Positions 56,442 through 64,000 of a stretch of DNA of 64,000 bases are shown here, one piece after another; position 1 is the first letter of the stretch; each line of letters starts with the position of its first letter. The notes under the pieces are model-generated. The model was not told the origin of the DNA, searched no databases, and was given only the letters and a program-made list of their open reading frames with translations. A program made the position numbers and the translations under genes. The DNA lies in the NCBI GenBank assembly GCA_051294375.1, contig CM119266.1, forward strand, positions 25,064,659 to 25,128,658, written 5' to 3'. Source of the stretch: Paraspadella gotoi. Lineage: Eukaryota > Chaetognatha.

Positions 56442-56483
56442 GTGAGTATTATTATTATTATTATTATTGTTTATTATTATATA

Positions 56484-56521
<38 letters not shown>

Positions 56522-57058
56522 TATTTTATTATTATTATTATTTTTATCTCTTATTTATTTTTATTAACCTTCAGCTGGGCGGCAAAAAGATTAACAGTGA
56601 CTCTTTGTGAGGCTATCGTGAACATTGGGCAGCTGTGAGGAATATTCTGTGGATCTGTTGTTGCGTTTTAATCTGGTGAAGAAAATAATCGGAAACATCT
56701 TTGCCTCTAAAAAGTGACACTTTTGATGATTCACGTGAGGAAATGTTCGAGGAGGATTTTTTAATAAAATTTAGAATTGAAATTACAAACATGTCTAACA
56801 TGTTAACTCTAAAGTCTAATGAGAGACTGATATTCTAGCTGATTGAATCCAAAGGAAGGCTTCTAAATGCGATTTATGAATCCGATATTCATTTTTGAAT
56901 CGACGCCAGGACGCGTCACTCGTTCCCCTCTAATTGAACTAAATCGGATTCGTCCTCTCGTGAAAAAAAACAAGATGAAAAACATGACGCCTTTTCCGAT
57001 TTATGCCACACAGAAGGGAGTTATTTTAATCTCGTATTACATAGAAAAAAAGGGATTT

Positions 57059-57149
<91 letters not shown>

Positions 57150-57469
57150 TCAAAAATGGTTTATCAACGAACGTTAATTTATCATTTTTGAGTAATAATT
57201 TTTCAGAAAATGTGTTTTAATCGAATTACCTCGCCCAAAGTCAGAGACAGAGAGCGAGACAGTAAAGAGGGAGAGAGAGCGAAAGAGAGCCCTTGGCGCT
57301 TTCGCGGGGCCCGACGGAAGAGAAATTGCTGTTCTAATTTATACTAAAAAGTTTAAATATTTTTGCTAATTTTAACAAATTTATATTTGATTACCATTGC
57401 GACTTTTTCTCATTAGGTCCAAATATTTATTGAGGGTCAGGATGCCGCAAATTTTTCAAGACGCGAGAG

Positions 57470-57506
<37 letters not shown>

Positions 57507-57722
57507 TAAATTAATTACGTAATCATCATCTGTCACTGAGCGAAGGATGTAAAACAGAAATTACCATTCGGCGAGAGGAGGAGGCGATCGACGGAAAGAA
57601 AAACGATTTGAATTTCAGTCGAGATTGTTCGTTTGTTGACTTTTAAATATAATTATGCAGATATATATTTTATATATCCTATTAGCTCTGCGATGCTCTA
57701 ATTTTCTTCATTTCCTTCGTAG
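56442..57722 (+). other. Intron 8 with (ATT)n and (CT)n tracts
   Basis: GT-AG, 1,281 bases. It contains ATT repeats (about 56446-56550), a CT tract (57060-57147) and a GA tract (57478-57502). No further exon was found inside. Confidence 0.9.
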
Positions 57723-57776
57723 GGCAAACGCGGTTCCCCTGGAATGCCTGGACTTCCCGGAGCGAAGGGACACAGG
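57723..57776 (+). CDS. Procollagen exon 9: 54-nt helix exon with KGHR cross-link motif
   Basis: Exactly 54 nt, six triplets (GKR GSP GMP GLP GAK GHR), residues 325-342. The acceptor is TTCCTTCGTAG and the donor AGG|GTAAGT. Lys339 in AKGHR falls at position 87 counted from the first residue of exon 7. In vertebrate alpha-1(I) chains Lys87, in MKGHR, is the helical partner of telopeptide lysine cross-links. The exact spacing argues that no exon is missing between exons 7 and 9. Confidence 0.96.
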
Positions 57777-58183
57777 GTAAGTTAAACGTTTAAAACAAAT
57801 GACGACGACGACCCTGTACGATTTTTTTTGGTCTGCCTTAACGACTTTAAAAACGAACTTGACTTTACTTTACAAAAGAACACGATTACAGCGACGGATG
57901 GTTAAGAAGATTAATTCTCTTTCTCTCGCGTCCGGTTTTGACAACAAAAAAAAAAAGAAAAAAGTTTTGAAAAAGAAAGATGGTTTTTGGCTTTCTCCTT
58001 CATAATGAAAAAAAGGGCCCTTTGGTTCATTTTCTGGGTTTTTTTTTTACGTAGTTTAATTTGTGCTTGTCAAAGAAAAGGCTAGGAAAAAAGTAAAACG
58101 CCGAAATCAGATTAGATGCCTGAGTTGTTGAAGCAAAACTGAAAAAAATATTTACCGATTTCAATGATCACTGAATTCACAAT

Positions 58184-58349
58184 CGTGATCCTTTTCTGTA
58201 GATCGAGCTTAATTTTCTACCATTTCCATTGAGGCTTCAATCACAATTCACGTTCTTATCTNNNNNNNNNNCGTGATCCTTTTCTGTAGGTCGAGCTAAA
58301 TTTTCTTCCAATTTCCATTGAGGCTTCAATCACAATTTCACGTTCTTAT
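58184..58349. repeat. Direct repeat across a 10-N gap
   Basis: About 78 bases before the gap (58262-58271), including CCTTTTCTGTAG and GAGGCTTCAATCACAATT, are repeated directly after it with small differences. This is an overlap that was not merged. Confidence 0.9.
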
Positions 58350-58606
58350 CTTCACAAAATACCTTCCCTCACACTTTGCCTCATCACAACGATTTTACTC
58401 TTTTCTTATCTCACATTTTTCTCGTCCCTCTTCGCCCTCACACTTTATTTTTACTCCTTCCCTTTTTCCCCTCATTTCTTTCCCTTCACTTTGCCGACGA
58501 TTGAACTCGTATGGCAGCCACGTTCTCCCAAAAGCCTCAATTTTGTAAACCTTTTCATTCATTCATAATCTTTTCTTTATTCAGACACCGGTCTAGGTCT
58601 CTCTCT

Positions 58607-58607
<1 letters not shown>

Positions 58608-58652
<45 letters not shown>
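58608..58652. repeat. (CT)n microsatellite
   Basis: About 22 CT units inside a generally CT-rich stretch (about 58350-58970). Confidence 0.95.
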
Positions 58653-58654
<2 letters not shown>

Positions 58655-59924
58655 ATTCTTTCCGGTTGTCTTCTTTCCTCCTATTTCCGCCTCCGTGTTT
58701 TTTTCCCCTTTCCCCTTCTCACTATTTTTTCTTCTTCTTCGAATTTACTTCCATCCTGTTAAAGATGTTACACTCGCGTATTTCATCTTCCTTTTTCCCC
58801 CTTACCCTTCTCGCTCACAGTATACTTTTAACTCTCTCTCTCCTTTTTCGTTTCTTCCTCTCTCTCCCTCTTCCTCTCCCCCCCTATCCTCCCCTATTTC
58901 TTTCCTTTCCTCCAACTCTTCATCCGCACATAGCTTCCTCCTTTTCCCGAAATTCCGAAATAAATTATTAAGATGAGCCGAAACGTTTTCCGGTCGGTCG
59001 GTAGGTCGAGCGAAAGAATAAGCGGGGGAGGGGGGGCAAAACAGGGATGGGGGTGGAGGGGCAAGTCTGTCGGGCGAACCCGGACGGTCGATAAAAGGGT
59101 CGGGGCAACTTGGCTCGCCAACGATGACAAGGAAGTGGAATTGAATTAAAACGAGAAATGAAAAAGGAAAGCAAAACAACGATAGGTATACTATACATAT
59201 ACGGACGACGTGCATTCTATAAAAAGCAATTGAACAGACGAACCGATCAAATTAATTAAATAAGTCAGATCGGGGAGGGCTGAGGTAAAATCCGATAGAA
59301 AATAAAGATTCCCATGTTTGCTTATTCCTAATTTATCCAGTACGTATGATAAGAAATGTATCTCACCTTCAAGTTTTTTTTGCAATGAATTCGTTGGCAT
59401 TGTGATTACCGACTCGTGACCAAAGCATCTGGCATGAAGTCTTCGAGCCTAACGCTTTACGAAAGCGACTTTGCGTTTCGGTCTCCCTAGGAACATTGCC
59501 ATACAATACCATTTTCCCCATATTGATGAATGATTGATGAACTAGAAATTTATATTACATTAAAAAATTGTGATGAAAATTAATAAGCAAGGCTAGAACG
59601 TTGAGCAAAATATGACAAAATTAAATCGACAAGCTAATTTAAGATTAGTCAATTGACTGTCTTTGGCCTCCGCTTCAAATCTCAAATCGATCCCGCGTAC
59701 AAAGGTTACACAAAAGATAAATGACCAGGAAACTCAACTGCAATATGCAAGGATGTTGCGAGAAGGAACGGAAAAAAGGGATGAAACATTAACGAGACGA
59801 AATCGGAATAAGAAAAAGAGAAGCCGTTAAATTCGCGCCTCCTAGCGTAAAAAAAAGGGAAAAACTGGTGGAGGAAAAAAAATATGTACAAGTTCAAAAA
59901 AAAGGAATAACTTTTGCGGAGGAA

Positions 59925-60010
59925 AGGAAAGGAAAGGAAAGGAAAGGAAAGGAAAGGAAAGGAAGGAAGGAAAGGAAGGAAAGGAAGGAAAGGAAGGAAA
60001 GGAAGGAAAG
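59925..60010. repeat. (GGAAA)n/(GGAA)n repeat
   Basis: Pentamers AAAGG followed by mixed GGAAGGAAA nonamers. Confidence 0.95.
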
Positions 60011-60249
60011 AATGGAGGATGTCATTAAGGTAGGAGAGGAAGGAAGATAAATAGGAAGCGAGAAAGCAAAAAAAAAAGGAAGGGTAAAATGTTAAGTGGA
60101 AATTAAGAAAAAATAAAAGAAGGAATGACGGAGTAAAAGTAGGGAGAAAAATGAAAGGGAGTAAGGAAGAACTGAAGGAAGAAAGGAAAGATTGGTAAGT
60201 TAAGGTATGTAAAAATCAAAATTTGGGCAAATCGAGATTCGATCCGTTA

Positions 60250-60514
60250 AAACCGCCTCAAAGAATTTCCATGAGCCGGCGACGCGTTTCGTGTCATCGC
60301 GTGACGCGAAACGAAAATCGAAAAGTCAGGAGGGAAAACGGATCGGGCGGAATTCCATCTACGTAATACCTGTTTTCTTTTTTCTTTTTCCCCTTTTTTC
60401 CTTTCTCCTCCTTTTCCCTTTTCTTTCCTCCCTCTATTTCCTTCTCTCTTCTCCGCGTTTAATGTACCGTGACCCAAAGTTATCCTGCCGTGTGTTGACG
60501 CTACTTCCGCGCGC

Positions 60515-60584
<70 letters not shown>

Positions 60585-60876
60585 TGAGAGAGAGAGAGTC
60601 GGGCCGTTATTTACGTTAGCGCGAAACGTCGCTCTTTCAATGACTCAAGATTAAACTAGTAGGGGAGGGACTGATGTAGAGGACAGGCTAGTGGTGAACG
60701 AGTTGAAAGGAAAATTAGATTGAGGTAAGAATCACGTGAAAACATAAGGTTTGGTAAAGAGAGGTAGAGAATTACACTTTAAACAAAATAAATAAATAAA
60801 TAAATTAGATATGAATGGAATAGACAGTTAATTGAAAAGGAAAAAGTTAAGTTCTCGACGGAATGGATCGTTGTCG

Positions 60877-60914
<38 letters not shown>

Positions 60915-61276
60915 GACTTTTTTTAAAACCGAAATCGAATTTGATCAGAAAAAGAAAAAAAAAGAAAAGAAAACAGTGAGATCGCGTTGCAACTTTTTTT
61001 TTTTTGTCTAGTTTGTGTACGTAAACAAATCGCTCGATTTGTTTTTTAGACAAAATGCAAAGTTGCACACTCACCATGACGCGAGTTTGAGTCGACGACG
61101 ACGACGACAACGACGCCGCCCTCGAAACTGCGTAGAAGCTCGTAAAACTAAATGGACAAACAAAAGAGCCACTTCGGTTTGCGACGAAGACGATGGCGAC
61201 GACATAGACGAAACCAAAGATTTATTTTTTCCTATTTATATTTATATTTACGACGAGATATAAAGCAAATGAACAA
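60250..61276 (+). repeat. 1.03-kb tandem duplicate, accurate copy
   Basis: Runs from AAAACCGCCT to AAATGAACAA and is repeated at once at 61277-62297. It includes a GA tract (60519-60598) and a GTC tract (about 60870-60915). No gene seen. Confidence 0.9.
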
Positions 61277-61559
61277 AAACCGCCTCCAAAGAATTTCCAT
61301 GAGCCGGCGACCGCGTTCTCGTGTCATCGCGTGACGCGAAACCGAAAATCGAAAATGTCAGGAGGGAAAACGGATCGGGCGGAATTCCATCTACGTAAAT
61401 ACCTGTTTTTTCTTCTTTTCGTTTCTTCCCCTTTTTTCCTTTCTTCCTCCTTTTCCCTTTTCTTTCTCTCCTCTATTCTCCTTCTCTCTTCTCCGCGTTT
61501 AATTGTACCGTGACCGCAAAGTTATCCCTGCCGTGTGTTGACGCTACTTCCGCCGCGGC

Positions 61560-61610
<51 letters not shown>

Positions 61611-62297
61611 ACTCCGGGCCGTTATTTACGTTAGCGCGCAAACGTCGCTCTTTCAATGACTCAGATTAAAACTAGTAGGGAGGGACTGATGTAGAGGACA
61701 GGCTAGTGGTGAAGCGAGTTGAAAGGAAAATTAGATTACTTGAGGTAAGAATCACGTGAAAACATAAGGTTTGGTAAAGAGAGGTAGAGAATTACACTTT
61801 AAACAAAATAAATAAATAAATAAATTAGATATGAATGGAATAGACAGTTAATTGAAAAGGAAAAAGTTAAAGTTCTCGACGGAATGGATCGTTGTCGTCG
61901 TCATCGTCGTCGTCGTCGTCGTGTCGTCGGATGACTTTTTTTAAAACCGAAATCGAATTTGATCAGAAAAAAGAAAAAAAAGAAAAGAAAACAGTGAGAT
62001 CTGCGTTGCAAACTTTTTTTTTTGTCTAGTTTGTGTACGTAAACAAATCGCTCGATTTGTTTTTTAGAAAAATGCAAAGTTGCACACATCACCATGACGC
62101 GAGTTTGGAGTCGACGACGACGACGACAAGCGACGCCGCCCTCGAAACTGCGTAGAAGCTCTGTAAAACAAATGGACAAACAAAAGAGCCACTTCGGTTT
62201 GCGACGAAGAACGATGGCGACGACATAGACGAAACCAAAGATTTATTTTTTCCTATTTATATTTATATTACGACGAGATATAAAGCAAATGAACAAA
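61277..62297 (+). repeat. 1.03-kb tandem duplicate, indel-rich copy
   Basis: Same order of landmarks as 60250-61276, with scattered one-base insertions and losses. Its GA tract is at about 61565-61611. Confidence 0.9.
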
Positions 62298-62560
62298 TAT
62301 CGCTACGGTTTTATGAATGAATTATAAGAAGAAGAAAACAACACGTAAAACTAAAAAACCTCAACACGTCGCATCGACCCTGTAAGTTAAAGAAACATTC
62401 AATAAGAGTCAGGCTCGAATCCGCCCCGATTGTTTCTATTGCCGACGAGAGCGACCCCCCACTGGCGGAGGCCAACCACCACATTTACCTTGGGCCCCCC
62501 GGGTAGCCCAGGAGGTGGGGAGGGGCGAGCCCGGAGTTAAAACTCATCGGATCAATACGA
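62298..62560 (+). repeat. Sequence repeated at 63816-64000, with extra 80-base insert
   Basis: From ATCGCTACGGTTTTATGAAT onwards this matches 63816-64000. The copy here has about 80 extra GC-rich bases (about 62452-62536) between GAGAGCGA and TAAAACTC that the other copy lacks. Confidence 0.85.
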
Positions 62561-63790
62561 CAGAATATTACGAGGGATAGTAGTATTCAACATATATATT
62601 CATATATTGTGAGTAAACCAGAAGCGGAGAGAGTAGGGGGTTAGGGAGAGGGAGGAGTAGCCGGACCGAGTCGAAGTTGGCCTGATTTCAGTATTAAGCG
62701 CGAATTTAAATTGAATTCGTCAAAGAGGAGAATAGAGTTTTACCAGTAGTTAAGATTTGAATTATTGGCCCCATTTTACTTATATGAGGAGTTTGAATTT
62801 GACTACTCGCGTCCACATGTCTTGTCGGCAGCTTTTTAATTCTCTTTAATCGATCTACCGGGATATATAACCTCTTGCGGTCTGTTCGCGTAAAGCAATC
62901 CGAAACTTATGTGATGATTAATATAAACTCAGTCCCCACAAATTCATTATTTGCGTAGGATTTGATGATCCGATCGTGAGGATGATTTTATAGTTTTTTG
63001 TTTCGGTGTTTTCGAATGTTCGTACATTCTTTTAGATGATGAAAGATTGCAGAAGAGAGAGAGAAGATTTGTGGACGATGCAGAGCCAGAGAGAGTAGAA
63101 GTGATAGAAAGCGAAGAATAAGCAGGTAAGACACAGACCAGGAGAGAAAGGATGCATTTTTTCTCTAAAGGTGCTGGTTTTTCGTTTCTACACCATAGTC
63201 ATAAGTTTGAATCCAATTTTGCAAGAGCACATAAGTAAGACACACAACGAAACAAAGAATGAAGGGATAAGGCGCCACACTTGTTTGCGAGCTTTGTAGC
63301 TCTCATCCAAAACACTCTGCGCGAAAGTCTGTTCGTTGTGTGGTCGTTTCTATTACGTGTGACTTCGGGGATCCTGTTTCGCTTTTCTTCTTCTCTCCTG
63401 GCTCTCTCCTCTTCCTTCCACCTTTTATCTTTCTTCCTCACTTTCTTCTTTCCCTCTCATACTTTTCTCTCTCTTCGCTTCGTCTTCTCTTCTCAGTCTC
63501 TTACCTCATCATCCCTCGCCTCTTTCATTCCTTCTCTTCTTCTTCGACTCTCGACACTCTCGCTACCCGATCTTCCTCTCGCCTCTTCTTTCACCTATCT
63601 TCATTCATGACTAATCTGTGTGAGGAATTCCTTTGCTTGCTCGGCCTCTCTCCTGTATCCTCATAAAAACGTCCGTCTCGTTCTGACATTCCTATTTTCT
63701 CTGGCTCTCTTTCTTTCTTGGATATTCTCCCTCTCCTCTCTCTGCTCTCTCTCCGTCATCTGCTCTCCATTTTCTCTCTCTTTCTCTCTC
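62561..63790. other. Intron sequence, CT-rich at the right end
   Basis: Mixed sequence to about 63360, then strongly CT-rich up to the gap. No gene recognised. Confidence 0.55.
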
Positions 63791-63815
63791 NNNNNNNNNN
63801 NNNNNNNNNNNNNNN
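63791..63815. other. Assembly gap (25 N)
   Basis: Run of 25 N between a CT tract and the repeated sequence. Confidence 0.99.
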
Positions 63816-64000
63816 TATTCGCTACCGGTTTTATGAATGAATTATAAGAAGAAGAAAAAAAAACAACCGTAAAACTAAAAAACACAAACGTCGCATCGAC
63901 CCTGTAAGTTAAGAAACATTCAATAAGAGTCAGGCTCGAATCCGCTCCGATTGTTTCTATTGCCGACGAGAGCGATAAAAACTCAATCGCAATCAATACA
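63816..64000 (+). repeat. Second copy of 62298-62560
   Basis: Matches the earlier copy with small indels and without the GC-rich insert; it runs off the window. Confidence 0.88.

Larger units (their letters stand above)
57777..64000 (+). other. Intron 9 (incomplete), no further exon found
   Basis: Starts GTAAGT. I searched for 54- or 45-nt Gly-X-Y exons on both strands to the window end and found none. The next exon would be expected to start with Gly after an AG. The stretch holds simple repeats and duplicated blocks, so the true spacing to exon 10 is uncertain. Confidence 0.7.

Noticed and set aside
56566-56610. Possible exon after TTAACCTTCAG in intron 8
   Set aside because: The sequence after the AG (LGGKKINSDSL then stop) has no Gly-X-Y pattern, and the Lys87 count shows no exon is missing here.
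59030-59135. Possible plus-strand collagen exon (GEPGRS, then GQLGSP)
   Set aside because: The two parts are not in triplet register and no acceptor or donor fits. The spacing would need an indel.
62414-62430. Pol III B-box-like GGCTCGAATCC
   Set aside because: No A box at a suitable distance; its second copy is due only to the repeated block.
62452-62536. Possible collagen exon on the minus strand in the GC-rich insert (PGLPGGPK followed by GTAAAT)
   Set aside because: Only two Gly-X-Y triplets can be read, the proposed exon end falls on a Gly position, and the 54 bases back to an AG contain a stop codon. On the plus strand there is GPPGSPGG but no acceptor.

Overview
The window looks like animal nuclear DNA, most likely from an invertebrate. 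It carries one recognisable gene, the 5' part of a fibrillar (clade A-like) procollagen alpha chain on the plus strand. Nine exons can be joined with consistent splice phases. They encode a signal peptide (950-1055), a 10-cysteine VWC domain (53510-53697), two short acidic linker exons (53813-53860, 54439-54585), the end of the linker running into the minor triple helix (55440-55499), the minor helix plus N-telopeptide (55638-55844), and the first 29 Gly-X-Y triplets of the main helix in exons of 162, 54 and 54 nt (56122-56283, 56388-56441, 57723-57776). The rest of the helix and the C-propeptide lie beyond the window. The very high density of (TC)n, (GAC)n, (ATT)n and other simple repeats would suit a crustacean or another repeat-rich invertebrate, but the species cannot be fixed from this sequence.

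Intron 1 runs from 1056 to 53509 and fills most of the window. I found no convincing second gene in it. It holds microsatellites, minisatellites, AT-rich DNA and large duplicated blocks. A 7,562-base block occurs twice in direct orientation (11599-19160 and 19490-27051), apparently without differences. Shuffled, partly inverted and indel-rich fragments of the same block occupy about 28.9-35.6 kb. A second block (about 44.44-47.22 kb) is repeated at 47.5-50.42 kb, and a third (about 60.25-61.28 kb) at 61.28-62.30 kb. In both cases the second copy differs mainly by one-base insertions and deletions. Ten runs of N (10 to 543 bases) sit at several junctions. The pattern points to unmerged or uncorrected long reads rather than biological duplication, so the real intron 1 is probably tens of kilobases but shorter than shown.

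The parts most worth a second look belong to the collagen gene. A 12-bp hairpin encloses the start codon and is preceded by a short upstream ORF, which recalls the 5' stem-loop of vertebrate type I and III collagen mRNAs. Intron 7 appears to use a GC-AG splice pair. The helical cross-link motif K-G-H-R sits exactly at position 87 when triplets are counted from the start of exon 7. A Tyr- and Asp-rich linker is built on a coding hexanucleotide repeat. In intron 1 there is a hammerhead-ribozyme-like core on the minus strand near 36.56 kb.
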